Positions 9,449-17,245 of a stretch of 35,051 bases of DNA are shown in pieces. The stretch spans positions 1 through 35,051 of the forward strand of contig NZ_NCKN01000008.1 of the NCBI RefSeq assembly GCF_002257455.1, read 5' to 3'. A program made the position numbers and the translations under genes. The notes below the pieces were generated by a model. It was not told the DNA's origin. It was given only the letters and a program-made list of their open reading frames with translations, and ran no database searches. This DNA comes from Microbacterium sp. 13-71-7. GTDB lineage: Bacteria; Actinomycetota; Actinomycetes; Actinomycetales; Microbacteriaceae. Numbering within the stretch: position 1 is the first letter of the stretch; each line of letters begins with the position of its first letter.

Positions 9449-10857
9449 GAGAACGATTCTCCCAGACGATCGCCGAGGAACCGGAGTCCGGCGGAGTTGG
9501 ACGACTTGACGAGCACGCGGTCTCCGGGGCGCAGTTCGCCCTGGAGGTACTCGAAGGCGGCGTCGGCGTCGGCGAGGTGCACGGCCTCGCCGTCCCACGA
9601 CCCCTCGCCCACGGCCGCGAGGTAGAGGCGGCGCGCCTCGGCGCCGACGACCACGATGCGCTGGATGTTCAGGCGCACGGCGAGCAGGCCGATCCGGTCG
9701 TGCTCGTCGCCGGCGGTCTCGCCGAGCTCGCTCATCGCGCCCAGCACGGCGACGGTCCGCTCGTCGGGGCCGGTGATCTGCGCGAGGGTGCGGAGCGCCG
9801 CGGCCATGGAGTCGGGGCTCGCGTTGTAGGCGTCGTTGATGATGCGCACCTCGGCGCCGCCCATGGGCTGCATGCGCCAGCGCTCGGCGAGCTGCACCGT
9901 CTCCAGGCGCGCGATCGCGTCCGCCGGGGCGACGCCGAGAGCGCGCGCCGCGGCGATCGCGGCGAGGGCGTTGTTCACGTGGTGCGCGCCGAGCACCTGC
10001 AGCCGCAGCGGCAGCTCCTGGCCGTCGACATGGACGATGCACGACGTGCCGGACGCGGTGACGTCGATGCGGGCCGCGCGCACCGCGGCGGCGGGCCCCT
10101 GGCCGAAGCCGACGATGCGCAGTCCCCGCTCCTCGGCCAGGGGCGCCATGCCCGCGACGCGCGGGTCGTCGAGGTTCAGCACCGCGGTCCCGCCGGCGGT
10201 CGCGGCCGCGACGAGCTCTGCCTTGGCACGAGCCGTCTCCTCGATGCCTCCGAAGCCGCCGGCGTGCGCGAGCCCGACCATGAGCTCGATCACGACGTCC
10301 GGGTGCACGAGTCCCGCGAGGCGCGCGATCTCGCCCGGCGCGCTCGCGCCGAACTCGCACACCAGGAAACGGGTGGTGTCGGTGATCCGCAGCATCGTGA
10401 GCGGAGCGCCGACCTCGTTGTTGTACGACGCGATCGGCGCGATCGTCTCACCCTCGTCCTGGAGGATCCGGGCGAGGAAGTTCTTGGTGGTCGTCTTGCC
10501 GTTGGATCCCGTGATCCCGACGATCCGCAGGTCGCCGGCCGCGCGGACGCGGGCGACCACGGCGCGCGCGAGCTCCGCGATGGCGTCGACGACGTCCGGC
10601 ACCACGATCTGCGAGAGCGCCTCCTCCACGGGGCGCTCGACGAGCGCCAGCACGGCGCCGTTCTCGATCGCGGCGCCGACGAAGCGGTGCCCGTCGGTGG
10701 TCTCACCGGGCTTGGCGACGAAGACGCCGCCCTGGGTCATCTGCCGGGAGTCGGTGTCGACGACTCCGGACACGATCGATGCGGGATCGTGACCTGCGGC
10801 GGGGCGCAGGTCGCCGCCGACGATCTCGGCGATCTCCGCGAGGGACAGAGCGATCAT
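9445..10857 (-). CDS. murF: UDP-MurNAc-tripeptide--D-alanyl-D-alanine ligase MurF
   Basis: MurF adds D-Ala-D-Ala to the UDP-MurNAc tripeptide, completing the cytoplasmic precursor. The 470-residue product has the N-terminal MurF domain with DTDSRQMTQGGVFVAKPGETTDGHRF, the P-loop GITGSNGKTTTKN (Lys121), the core LVCEFGASAPGEIARLAGLVHPDVVI and C-terminal INDAYNASPDSMAAALRTL. Length is typical of MurF, and the asparagine of DAYNASP plus the missing MurE-type DNPR signature separate it from MurE. The ATG at 10855-10857 is preceded by GGAGGA about ten bases upstream. It lies 52 bp after ftsI, the place where murE normally sits in other dcw clusters. Confidence 0.95.
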   Translation of the reverse strand: MIALSLAEIAEIVGGDLRPAAGHDPASIVSGVVDTDSRQMTQGGVFVAKPGETTDGHRFVGAAIENGAVLALVERPVEEALSQIVVPDVVDAIAELARAVVARVRAAGDLRIVGITGSNGKTTTKNFLARILQDEGETIAPIASYNNEVGAPLTMLRITDTTRFLVCEFGASAPGEIARLAGLVHPDVVIELMVGLAHAGGFGGIEETARAKAELVAAATAGGTAVLNLDDPRVAGMAPLAEERGLRIVGFGQGPAAAVRAARIDVTASGTSCIVHVDGQELPLRLQVLGAHHVNNALAAIAAARALGVAPADAIARLETVQLAERWRMQPMGGAEVRIINDAYNASPDSMAAALRTLAQITGPDERTVAVLGAMSELGETAGDEHDRIGLLAVRLNIQRIVVVGAEARRLYLAAVGEGSWDGEAVHLADADAAFEYLQGELRPGDRVLVKSSNSAGLRFLGDRLGESFS

Positions 10858-10909
10858 GGGGATGGGATCCTCCGTGGGCGATATCGCCGTTCTCGGGCGA
10901 CGGCGGCCA

Positions 10910-12694
10910 TCACTTGTACTTGGGCAGCAGCGGTTCCATGGGTGTGGTGGACGGCTGCACGCGATAGGTCTTCAGCACCTGCGTCATGGCCTTCTGGAAG
11001 GCGGGCGCGGTGGCCGCAGACGAGGTTACCCTAGTGGGCTCGTCGAGGGTGACCACGACGACGTACTCGGGGTGATCGGCGGGGGCGTATCCCACCATGC
11101 TGGTGAAGTAGATGCCCTCCTTGTAGGCGCCCGTCTGCGGGTCCGGCTTCTGCGCGGTTCCGGTCTTGGCCGCGATCCGGTATCCGGGGACCTTGATCAG
11201 GTCGGAGACGCTGCCCTGCTCCGCCACGTTCTCGATCATCCGGCTGAGCTCGGCGTCCTTGGTCGCGTCGAACACGCGCTGCGGCTTGGGCGCCGGGGCG
11301 TCGGTGACCTTGCCCGTGCCATCCGTGCAGGACTCGACGAGCGACAGCGGGATCTTCACGCCGCCGTTCGCGATGGCCTGGTAGGCGCTCGCGACCTGCG
11401 GGGCGGTGACCGTGTAGTACTGGCCGAACGTGGTCGTGTAGTGCGACTGGAAGTCCCAGTCCTTGACCGGGTGGATGACGCCCGAGGCCTCGCCGGGGAA
11501 GTCGATGGCGGTCTTGCTGCCGACCCCGAACTTCACCAGCTCGTCGTAGCGCTGCTGATCGGTCACCATGTCGCCGAACTTCGACAGGGCGACGTTCGAC
11601 GAGTCGATGAGCGCGCCCGCGAGCGTGTAGTCGTAGGCCGGGTGCTCGAAGGCGTCGTTGATCACCGCGCCGTTCGGGAACTCCTCGTGGCTGGACGCTC
11701 CCGTGATCGAGGTCGAGGCGTCGGCGTTCGCGTACTCCATGACGGAGGCGGCGGTGATCGCCTTGAACGTGGATCCGGGCTCGAAGCTCGTCGAGAAGAT
11801 GCGCGATCCGCGGTCCTCGGGGTTCGCGGCACCGGGGTCGTTGGGGTCGACGGTCGGGTACTCGGCCGCGGCGCGGATCTTGCCCGTGCCCACCTCGACG
11901 ACGGTGACCGTGCCGGCCTTCGCCCCCTGCGCCTTGACCTCCTCGGAGATCATCTGCTGCAGGTACCACTGCAGCTCCGTGTTGATGGTGAGCTTCACGG
12001 TGCCGCCGTCGATCGCGGGCTTCTCCTGCTGGCTGCCGGGGATGATCACCCCGTCCCGGCCGGTGAGGTAGGACTCCTGACCCTTGGTCGCGCTCAGGCA
12101 CTTGTTCTGCGTCTGCTCGAGGCCCGTGAGCTCTCCGTCGCCCGAGATGAAGCCGAGCAGGTTCCCCGCGACGGCGCCGTTCGGATAGACCCGGACCGAA
12201 CGAGGGAGGGCGGCGAGATAGTCGAGGCCGAGCGCGCGGATCTTCAGGAACTGGTCGGTGCTCAGCCCCTTCTTGATCGGCGCGTACTGCGAGTCCGGGT
12301 TGGCGGCCAGGGCGTCGGACGCGATCTTGCGCACCTCGTCACCGGTCAGCCCCGTGATCGCGGCGATCTCGTCCGCCGCCTTCGTCCAGGGCAGCTTCGG
12401 ACGGGTCTTCGCGGTCTCGAGGCCGTGCATCGCCTTCGGATCCATCTGCAGGTCGTACACCAGCTGGCTCTCCGCGAGCACCGTGCCGTTCGAGTCCTTG
12501 ATCGTGCCGCGCGCTCCGTCGATGGACCTCGTCGTGCCGAGGTCGCCCGTCTCGATGGACTGCTTGACGTTCGCGGACGCGCTGACCACCTGGATGTCGA
12601 CGAGTCGCACGAGGAAGCCGCACATGACCGCGAGGATCATGCCGAGGGCGAGAACGGTCCGCCGGCGCGGGGTCCGGCTGGCTCGGGGTGTCAT
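10910..12694 (-). CDS. ftsI: Septal class B penicillin-binding protein FtsI/PBP3
   Basis: This is the septal D,D-transpeptidase that cross-links peptidoglycan with FtsW. The 594-residue protein has a short basic tail, one membrane anchor at about 13-35, the PBP dimerisation domain (RSIDGARGTIKDSNGTVLAES), and a transpeptidase domain with the three active-site motifs in order: S308-T-F-K311, S365-S-N367 and K510-T-G512. No PASTA repeats follow. Cys199 and Cys456 are the notable outward cysteines. The ATG at 12692-12694 lies 61 bp after the ftsL-like gene. Position between ftsL and murF, rather than a stand-alone locus, supports FtsI over other class B PBPs. Confidence 0.96.
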   Translation of the reverse strand: MTPRASRTPRRRTVLALGMILAVMCGFLVRLVDIQVVSASANVKQSIETGDLGTTRSIDGARGTIKDSNGTVLAESQLVYDLQMDPKAMHGLETAKTRPKLPWTKAADEIAAITGLTGDEVRKIASDALAANPDSQYAPIKKGLSTDQFLKIRALGLDYLAALPRSVRVYPNGAVAGNLLGFISGDGELTGLEQTQNKCLSATKGQESYLTGRDGVIIPGSQQEKPAIDGGTVKLTINTELQWYLQQMISEEVKAQGAKAGTVTVVEVGTGKIRAAAEYPTVDPNDPGAANPEDRGSRIFSTSFEPGSTFKAITAASVMEYANADASTSITGASSHEEFPNGAVINDAFEHPAYDYTLAGALIDSSNVALSKFGDMVTDQQRYDELVKFGVGSKTAIDFPGEASGVIHPVKDWDFQSHYTTTFGQYYTVTAPQVASAYQAIANGGVKIPLSLVESCTDGTGKVTDAPAPKPQRVFDATKDAELSRMIENVAEQGSVSDLIKVPGYRIAAKTGTAQKPDPQTGAYKEGIYFTSMVGYAPADHPEYVVVVTLDEPTRVTSSAATAPAFQKAMTQVLKTYRVQPSTTPMEPLLPKYK

Positions 12695-12755
12695 CGGATC
12701 TCCGTCCGGGGCTCGCGGTCTGTCATCGTCTCGGGCTGGTGCGTGCGGTCCGTGG

Positions 12756-13331
12756 TCAGCGGATGGTCGGCGTCGGCAGTCCCTCGGCCGCCGGCGGCGC
12801 GGCCGGCTGCACCGGCGGCGTCTCCTGTGTCTTCGGTTGTACGCCCGCTCCCCCCGGGTTGCTCTCGGCGGGTGGCGGCGTGTCGCGGACCAGGGCGTTC
12901 GGAACGGCGTTGGCCCCCGTCGGGTTGACGGTGGAGGCCCAGGCGGCGGGCCCTGCGGCGCCGATCACACTGCCGTCGCTGAGCCGCAGATAGTTCGCGC
13001 TGCCGCCGACCACGAGGCCGAGCTTGCTGGCGGCCGCGGCGAGGGACTGCGGAGAGCTGATCCCGTCGAGGTCCTGGGCCGCGGCCTGGGCCTGCCAGGT
13101 CAGCTGCTTGTTCTGCTGGCTCAGCTTCGCGACCTCGAACGAATCCTGGGTCGTCGCGATCGTGAGCGCGATCTGGGCTCCGGCGATGAGCGCGGCCCCG
13201 GCGAGGGCGACGATGGCGTACGCCATCCGCGGGCGGCGGCGGCGCGCGGGGCGCTCGACCGCACGGAGGTGGCGGGAGCGCTCCGGCTCGTCGAACTCCG
13301 GTTGCAGCAGGGCGTTCTCGGCCAGGCTCAT
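12756..13331 (-). CDS. FtsL-like bitopic division protein
   Basis: The 191-residue product has an Arg-rich cytoplasmic tail (1-36), one membrane segment at about 37-59, a short Gln/Lys-rich stretch with coiled-coil character (about 66-90: [22 protein letters not shown]), the segment [15 protein letters not shown], and a Pro/Ala-rich outer tail. This is the FtsL/DivIC architecture, and the gene sits exactly where ftsL lies, between rsmH and ftsI. FtsL proteins form the FtsQLB complex that activates FtsWI. Primary sequence conservation is poor, so the call rests on topology and synteny. Its ATG (13329-13331) overlaps the rsmH stop codon as ATGA. The roughly 80-residue Pro-rich C-terminal extension is longer than in E. 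coli FtsL. Confidence 0.8.
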   Translation of the reverse strand: MSLAENALLQPEFDEPERSRHLRAVERPARRRRPRMAYAIVALAGAALIAGAQIALTIATTQDSFEVAKLSQQNKQLTWQAQAAAQDLDGISSPQSLAAAASKLGLVVGGSANYLRLSDGSVIGAAGPAAWASTVNPTGANAVPNALVRDTPPPAESNPGGAGVQPKTQETPPVQPAAPPAAEGLPTPTIR

Positions 13332-14281
13332 CGCGCGGCGCTCCTCTGGTCGTCTCTCACACGTTCTGCGGCGCGCAGGCGCACCGGGATGGCTCGCGGA
13401 TTGGCCGCGCGCTCCTCCTCGTCCGCGAGCTCTGCGCCCTTGGTCAGCGTCTTGAACCGCGGCGCGTGCTCCGGCAGCTCGACCGGCAGGCCCGCGGGCG
13501 CCGTCGAGGCGGAGGCCGCGGCGAACGCCTGCTTGACGAGCCGGTCCTCCAGGGACTGGTACGACATGACGACGATGCGCCCGCCCAGCACGAGGGCGTC
13601 CATCGCGGCGGGGATGGCGTCGGCGAGCACGTTGAGCTCGCGGTTCACCTCGATCCGCAGGGCCTGGAACACCCTCTTGGCGGGGTGCCCCGCGCGCGCC
13701 ACCGCGGCGGGGGTCGCGGCCTGCAGCACCTCGACCAGGCGTCCGGACCGCTCCAGCGGCGCGGTCTGACGGGCCTGCACGATGGCTCGGGCGTAGCGTC
13801 CGGCGAGCTTCTCCTCGCCGTAGCGCTCGAAGATGCGGCGCAGCTGCCCCTCGCTGTAGGTGGCGAGCACCTCGGCGGCGGTGACGCCGCTCGACTGATC
13901 CATCCGCATGTCCAGCGGCGCATCCTTGGCGTACGCGAAGCCGCGCTCCGCCTCGTCCAGCTGCAGCGAGGAGACGCCGAGGTCGAACAGGATCCCTGAC
14001 GCGCCCTCGGCGTGGGTGCCGATCGCGTCATACACGGTGTGCACGAGCGTCACGCGGTCGCCGAAGCGCGCCAGTCGCTCCCCCGCGATCCGCAGGGCGT
14101 CGGTGTCGCGGTCGAGACCGACCAGACGGATGTGGGGCAGACGCTCGAGGAAGGCCTCGGAGTGCCCTCCCATGCCGAGCGTGGCATCGACGAGGATCGC
14201 GCCGTCGTGCTGCAGGGCGGGAGCCAGCAGCTCGACGCAGCGCTCGAGCATGACGGGGGTGTGAATGCGGCGGATGTCCAT
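13328..14281 (-). CDS. rsmH: 16S rRNA m4C1402 methyltransferase RsmH (MraW)
   Basis: RsmH uses S-adenosylmethionine to methylate N4 of C1402 in the 16S rRNA decoding centre. The 317-residue product opens with [13 protein letters not shown], has the SAM-binding motif [30 protein letters not shown], then [36 protein letters not shown], the family signature, and C-terminal [22 protein letters not shown] chose ATG 14279-14281 ([12 protein letters not shown]); the frame stays open upstream but the extra residues are low-quality Arg/Gly/Pro. GAAGGA lies only about three bases before the ATG, a tight ribosome-site spacing. The 122 bp between mraZ and rsmH contain imperfect GC-rich inverted repeats but no gene. 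Confidence 0.96.
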   Translation of the reverse strand: MDIRRIHTPVMLERCVELLAPALQHDGAILVDATLGMGGHSEAFLERLPHIRLVGLDRDTDALRIAGERLARFGDRVTLVHTVYDAIGTHAEGASGILFDLGVSSLQLDEAERGFAYAKDAPLDMRMDQSSGVTAAEVLATYSEGQLRRIFERYGEEKLAGRYARAIVQARQTAPLERSGRLVEVLQAATPAAVARAGHPAKRVFQALRIEVNRELNVLADAIPAAMDALVLGGRIVVMSYQSLEDRLVKQAFAAASASTAPAGLPVELPEHAPRFKTLTKGAELADEEERAANPRAIPVRLRAAERVRDDQRSAAR

Positions 14282-14403
14282 GGTTCCTTCGGCTCGTCGT
14301 TCTCTCCAGAGCGGTCCCTGACCCTGATCCCCATCCGCTCGACCCGGCACCGGGGAAGGTGCGCCGGGGCGGGAGCGGCTGGGAGTCACAGCCAGGGGCC
14401 CGT

Positions 14404-14835
14404 TCAGAACAGGCCGGGGATCACCTCCTCCTCGAGTTCGGCGAAGGCGTCTTCGTGTCCTTCGGCGTACGCGTTCCACGCCGCCGCGTCCCAGATCTCG
14501 GCGTGCGCGCCGACACCGGTGACGATGAGTTCCTTGCCCAGTCCGGCGTACGAGCGCAGGTGGGCGGGGATGGTGATGCGGTTCTGGCTGTCCGGCATCT
14601 CGGCGCTCGCCCCGGAGAGGAACATGCGCAGGAATGCCCGTGCCTCCTTGTTCGCGAGCGGCGCCTGACGGATGCGCTCGTGCACGCTCTCGAACTCGGC
14701 GGTGCTGAACACGTAGAGGCAGCGGTCCTGACCACGGGTGACGACGATGCCGCCGGCCAGATCCTCGCGGAACTTGGCGGGGAGGATGACGCGGCCCTTG
14801 TCGTCGAGCTTGGGGGAATGCGTGCCGAGCAACAT
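14404..14835 (-). CDS. mraZ: Transcriptional regulator MraZ
   Basis: MraZ is a ring-forming AbrB-fold DNA-binding protein that heads dcw clusters and represses its own promoter. The 143-residue product has the two SpoVT/AbrB repeats: [14 protein letters not shown] near the N-terminus and [35 protein letters not shown] in the second half. I chose ATG 14833-14835 ([15 protein letters not shown]), because it matches the universal MraZ start and has AAAGGGGG about eight bases upstream; the longer open frame runs back through the operator. Three TGGAG boxes lie just upstream. First gene of the dcw transcription unit. Confidence 0.97.
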   Translation of the reverse strand: MLLGTHSPKLDDKGRVILPAKFREDLAGGIVVTRGQDRCLYVFSTAEFESVHERIRQAPLANKEARAFLRMFLSGASAEMPDSQNRITIPAHLRSYAGLGKELIVTGVGAHAEIWDAAAWNAYAEGHEDAFAELEEEVIPGLF

Positions 14836-14863
14836 GCGCCTATCCCCCTTTCGCCGCCGTTTC

Positions 14864-14888
14864 CTCCACTTTACTCCACATCCCTCCA
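14864..14888 (-). promoter_or_regulatory. MraZ operator: three TGGAG boxes at 10-bp period
   Basis: On the minus strand TGGAG occurs at 14884-14888, 14874-14878 and 14864-14868, exactly 10 bp apart, 29 bp before the mraZ start codon. MraZ is known to bind three or four TGGGN-type direct repeats with 5-bp spacers upstream of its gene, and this array has that geometry, with the actinobacterial-looking TGGAG variant. An AT-rich stretch just upstream (14889-14900, reading TAGGTATCAA on the minus strand) could supply the -10 element, which would place the boxes over the transcription start. Autoregulation is inferred from the family. Confidence 0.85.
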
Positions 14889-14937
14889 TTTTGATACCTA
14901 TTCGTGTCCGGGAGGGCACAGGACCGAGGACCACGAA

Positions 14938-14973
14938 GGCCCCTGTTCCGCGGAATCACGCGGGACAGGGGCC
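14938..14973. terminator. Hairpin between DUF3040 gene and mraZ
   Basis: GGCCCCTGT at 14938-14946 pairs with ACAGGGGCC at 14965-14973, and the inner CCGCG and CGCGG at 14948-14952 and 14959-14963 extend the stem to about 15 bp with one wobble and a six-base loop. There is no long T tract on either strand. It probably insulates the dcw operon from the upstream DUF3040 gene, which is transcribed in the same direction. Confidence 0.6.
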
Positions 14974-14975
14974 GG

Positions 14976-15002
14976 TGGAGTGAAGTGGAGGGTTCGGTGG
15001 GG
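14976..15002 (+). promoter_or_regulatory. Second, inverted MraZ-operator-like array
   Basis: On the + strand TGGAG occurs at 14976-14980 and 14986-14990 (10-bp period), with TGGGG at 14998-15002. The similarity to the true operator goes beyond the boxes: the next bases, CGG.GG then GCGAAAGGG, also resemble the mraZ leader and its ribosome binding site. So operator plus leader appear duplicated in opposite orientation. No plus-strand gene starts downstream; the sequence runs antisense into the DUF3040 gene. Function is unknown; it could be a remnant or an extra MraZ docking site. Confidence 0.5.
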
Positions 15003-15046
15003 CGAAAGGGAGGATCCCGGGGGCGGGCGGGTCGGCGGAACGACGG

Positions 15047-15076
15047 AGGGCCCGGACGCGGCAGCGTCCGGGCCCT
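15047..15076. terminator. Perfect 13-bp stem-loop after the DUF3040 gene
   Basis: AGGGCCCGGACGC at 15047-15059 and its exact complement at 15064-15076 enclose the loop GGCA. It lies about 20 bases beyond the stop codon of the minus-strand DUF3040 gene, so it is the likely terminator of that gene. No T tract follows, as is common in GC-rich Actinobacteria. Confidence 0.7.
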
Positions 15077-15097
15077 CAGGAAGTCTGAGCGAGGAGG

Positions 15098-15469
15098 TCA
15101 GCGATCCTCGTGGCGGCGATCCCACCGATCGTTCATCCGATCCATGAACGACGGGGAGGGCTCTTTCGCCTTCGTGGCGGATCCGCCATCGCGACCGCCG
15201 CTCTGGTGCACCGGGGTCAGGGCCAGCATGAGGCCGCCCAGCATGGCCGCGAACGCGACGACGCCGATGATGATCCCGCCGATGTTGCCGACCACGACGC
15301 CCACGATCAGGCCGCCGACGCCGGCCAGCAGCAGCACGGCTCCGTAGATGAGATTGCGATAGCTGAGCGCGCGGTCTCCCGCGTGCGCGGAAACGACGTC
15401 GGCGTCGTTCTGCATGAGATGGCGTTCCATCTCGTCGAGCAGACGCTGCTCCTGTTCGGAGAGTGGCAT
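15098..15469 (-). CDS. DUF3040 family membrane protein
   Basis: The 123-residue product fits the DUF3040 family of small actinobacterial membrane proteins, typically found just upstream of mraZ. It opens with the family signature MPLSEQEQRLLDEMERHL, has two membrane segments (about 41-60 and 63-84) separated by a tight GNIGG turn, and ends in a charged tail DRMNDRWDRRHEDR. I took the ATG at 15467-15469 because the signature starts there and GAGGGGG lies about six bases upstream; an upstream in-frame ATG adds residues unlike the family. A TAGACT -10 lies 28 bases upstream. Function is unknown; location beside dcw suggests an envelope role. Confidence 0.88.
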   Translation of the reverse strand: MPLSEQEQRLLDEMERHLMQNDADVVSAHAGDRALSYRNLIYGAVLLLAGVGGLIVGVVVGNIGGIIIGVVAFAAMLGGLMLALTPVHQSGGRDGGSATKAKEPSPSFMDRMNDRWDRRHEDR

Positions 15470-15497
15470 TTCGTCCCCCTCGGGTGATCTTCCCCAC

Positions 15498-15503
15498 AGT
15501 CTA
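15498..15503 (-). promoter_or_regulatory. -10 element of the DUF3040 gene
   Basis: TAGACT on the minus strand, 28 bases before the chosen ATG, gives a predicted leader of about 22 bases that contains the GAGGGGG ribosome binding site. It matches the TAGRCT form seen before several other genes here. No convincing -35 is visible. Confidence 0.5.
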
Positions 15504-15595
15504 CGCGCGCCGGGATGCACCAGGGTAGGGATTCGCCTGGGAGTTGGGCATCACCTGGCAGTACGCGCTCCCGACCCGGTCCTGACGGTGCTGGG

Positions 15596-15601
15596 TAGGC
15601 T
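15596..15601 (+). promoter_or_regulatory. -10 element, likely leaderless start of the prenyl synthase gene
   Basis: TAGGCT is followed by six bases and then the GTG start codon. No Shine-Dalgarno sequence is present. Transcription would begin at or within a base of the start codon, giving a leaderless mRNA. Confidence 0.55.
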
Positions 15602-15607
15602 GATCCG

Positions 15608-16693
15608 GTGGCATCCTCCTCCGCTGTGATCGACCAGGTCTCCGCCCGTCTCGACGCCTTCGTCGCCCGAATGCGCGAGGAGACCGCGACGTACGGACCC
15701 GATGCCTCCGCCTTCGTCTCATCCGCCGAGGCGACCCTCCGCGGAGGCAAGCGGCTGCGCGCCCGGTTCTGCCACGCGGGTTGGGCCTCGGTCGCGGGGA
15801 TCGACGAGATCGACGTCGAGCCGACCGCCCTCTGGGACGCGTGCGCCGCGCTCGAGGTGTTCCAGTCCGCAGCCCTCGTGCACGACGACCTGATCGACAA
15901 TTCCGACACCCGTCGAGGCCGGCCCTCCGCGCATCGCGCCCTCGAGGCGGCGCACGTCGGCCAGGGCTGGAGCGGGAGCGCCGTGGACTTCGGCCGCGCC
16001 GCGGCCGTGCTGCTCGGCGACCTGCTGGTCGCCTGGAGCGACGACCTGCTGGAGGCGGGCATCGCGGCGAGTCCGCATGCCGACGCCGTCCGGGCGGAGT
16101 ACGCCAGGATGCGCCGAGACGTCACGATCGGCCAGTTCCTGGACATCGCCGAGGAATCGGCGTGGAGCGTGAACGCCGATGACGGCCATGCGGAACGCGC
16201 CCTGCGCGTCGTCTCGCTCAAGGCCGCGCGGTACAGCGTCGAGCAGCCGCTGCTGATCGGTGCGGCGATCGCCGGAGCCGACGGAGCCCAGCAGACGGCG
16301 CTGCGCGCATTCGGCCACCCGCTCGGGATGGCGTTCCAGTTGCGCGACGACGTGCTCGGCGTGTTCGGCGACGAGAAGGTCACGGGCAAGCCGGCGGGCG
16401 ACGATCTGCGCGAGGGCAAGCGCACCCTGCTCATCGCCTGGACGCGCCAGGCGCTGGCTCCGCAGGGGCGGCGGATCGTCGACGAGCTGCTCGGCGACCC
16501 GCACCTCACGGCGGATCAGATCGCGAGCCTCCAGGAGATCATCGTCGAATCGGGGGCGCTGACGCGGATGGAGCAGCTCATCACGGAGTACGCCGAGGCG
16601 GGCGAGGCGGCGTTGCAGGGCGCCCCGCTGGACGCCGGGGCGCTCGACCTGCTGCGCGGGCTCGCGCGAGACGCGACCCAGCGCACGGCCTGA
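15608..16693 (+). CDS. Polyprenyl diphosphate synthase (trans-isoprenyl, IdsA-like)
   Basis: The product condenses isopentenyl diphosphate onto allylic diphosphates, giving geranylgeranyl or longer chains for quinones, carotenoids or lipids. The 361-residue cytoplasmic protein has GGKRLRARF at 46-54, the first Asp-rich motif VHDDLIDNSDTRRGRP (Asp93, Asp94, Asp97), and the second motif FQLRDDVLGVFGDE (Asp247, Asp248), followed by KPAGDDLREGKRTLL. The second motif lacks the fifth-position Asp of the classical DDXXD but DDVLGVFGD is the usual actinobacterial form. Chain length cannot be read reliably. The GTG start at 15608 is fixed by a leaderless-type promoter. In M. tuberculosis the related idsA2 also lies beside Rv2175c and pknL. 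Confidence 0.92.
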   Translation: MASSSAVIDQVSARLDAFVARMREETATYGPDASAFVSSAEATLRGGKRLRARFCHAGWASVAGIDEIDVEPTALWDACAALEVFQSAALVHDDLIDNSDTRRGRPSAHRALEAAHVGQGWSGSAVDFGRAAAVLLGDLLVAWSDDLLEAGIAASPHADAVRAEYARMRRDVTIGQFLDIAEESAWSVNADDGHAERALRVVSLKAARYSVEQPLLIGAAIAGADGAQQTALRAFGHPLGMAFQLRDDVLGVFGDEKVTGKPAGDDLREGKRTLLIAWTRQALAPQGRRIVDELLGDPHLTADQIASLQEIIVESGALTRMEQLITEYAEAGEAALQGAPLDAGALDLLRGLARDATQRTA

Positions 16694-16722
16694 GGCGGAT
16701 CGGGCCAGGGCCCGAGCCGGGA

Positions 16723-17073
16723 TCAGGCCAGGGCCCGGGCGATCCGGCGCACCTCGCTCTTGTGACCCGCGCGCAGGGCGTCGATCGGCGCACGGCCCAT
16801 CGACTCCTCCTCCGCGAGCAGCCAGTCGATGGCCTCGTCGTCGCTGAACCCGGCGTCCTTGAGCACGATGATCGTGCCGCGCAGGGATGCGAGCGGCTGG
16901 TCGTCCTTGAGGAAGACCGCGGGGACGGCGAGCGGTCCGTTGCGGCGCGACCCGATGAGGTACTGCTCATCGAACAGCCGGCGCACGCGTCCGAGCGACT
17001 CCCCCAGGATCTCGACGAGCTCGGGGAGGGTCAGCCATTCGGCCGTCGGGGCCGTCGTTTCCGTTTCAGACAC
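16723..17073 (-). CDS. Rv2175c-family DNA-binding protein
   Basis: The 116-residue product matches the Rv2175c family, small winged-helix DNA-binding proteins of Actinobacteria. Visible features are an acidic/Thr-rich start (MSETETTAP), the helix-turn-helix region WLTLPELVEILGESLGRVRRLFDEQYLIGSRRNGPLAVPAVFL, and the C-terminal LKDAGFSDDEAIDWLLAEEESMGRAPIDALRAGHKSEVRRIARALA. In M. tuberculosis Rv2175c is a substrate of the neighbouring kinase PknL, phosphorylated near its Thr-rich N-terminus; here a PknL-like kinase lies about 1.3 kb away and the N-terminus also has several Thr (Thr5, Thr7, Thr8, Thr11). The GTG start at 17071-17073 lacks a nearby ribosome binding site; GAACAT six bases upstream may make it leaderless. 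Regulatory targets are unknown. Confidence 0.87.
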   Translation of the reverse strand: MSETETTAPTAEWLTLPELVEILGESLGRVRRLFDEQYLIGSRRNGPLAVPAVFLKDDQPLASLRGTIIVLKDAGFSDDEAIDWLLAEEESMGRAPIDALRAGHKSEVRRIARALA

Positions 17074-17101
17074 CCAGCAATGTTCTCATCCCCTGGGCCG
17101 A

Positions 17102-17115
17102 CCGGTGATCACCGG
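17102..17115. promoter_or_regulatory. 14-bp perfect palindrome in a divergent promoter region
   Basis: CCGGTGATCACCGG is a perfect palindrome, 29 bases upstream of the Rv2175c-like gene and 130 bases upstream of the LysM gene. Nearby TGATCAC occurs again at 17131-17137. It has the size and symmetry of a dimeric repressor site. Which protein binds, if any, is not known. Confidence 0.4.
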
Positions 17116-17245
17116 CCGCATTTCCACCCCTGATCACATCTTTCACATTCATCACTTCAGTTGACTTGAATACACATCCGTGACAGCGTCGTAGGGCCGA
17201 CGCGCGAGGACGCGCTCGGGATCAGACGTCAGAATCGGGGGATCC

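Noticed and set aside
9449-10360. Long N-terminal extension of MraY in an open frame
   Set aside because: The residues upstream of MRSLLTSAAI are Arg/Ala/Gly-rich shadow of murF. The GTGA overlap and normal MraY length fix the start.
14904-15347. Plus-strand 147-codon frame downstream of the inverted MraZ-like array
   Set aside because: I checked it as a possible target of the array. It starts upstream of the array, has an Arg/Gly-rich product without domains and runs antisense into the DUF3040 gene, so it is not a supported gene.
17161-17166. TTGACT as a -35 element for the LysM gene
   Set aside because: No TANNNT-type -10 occurs at 16-19 bases downstream, so I did not list it as a promoter.
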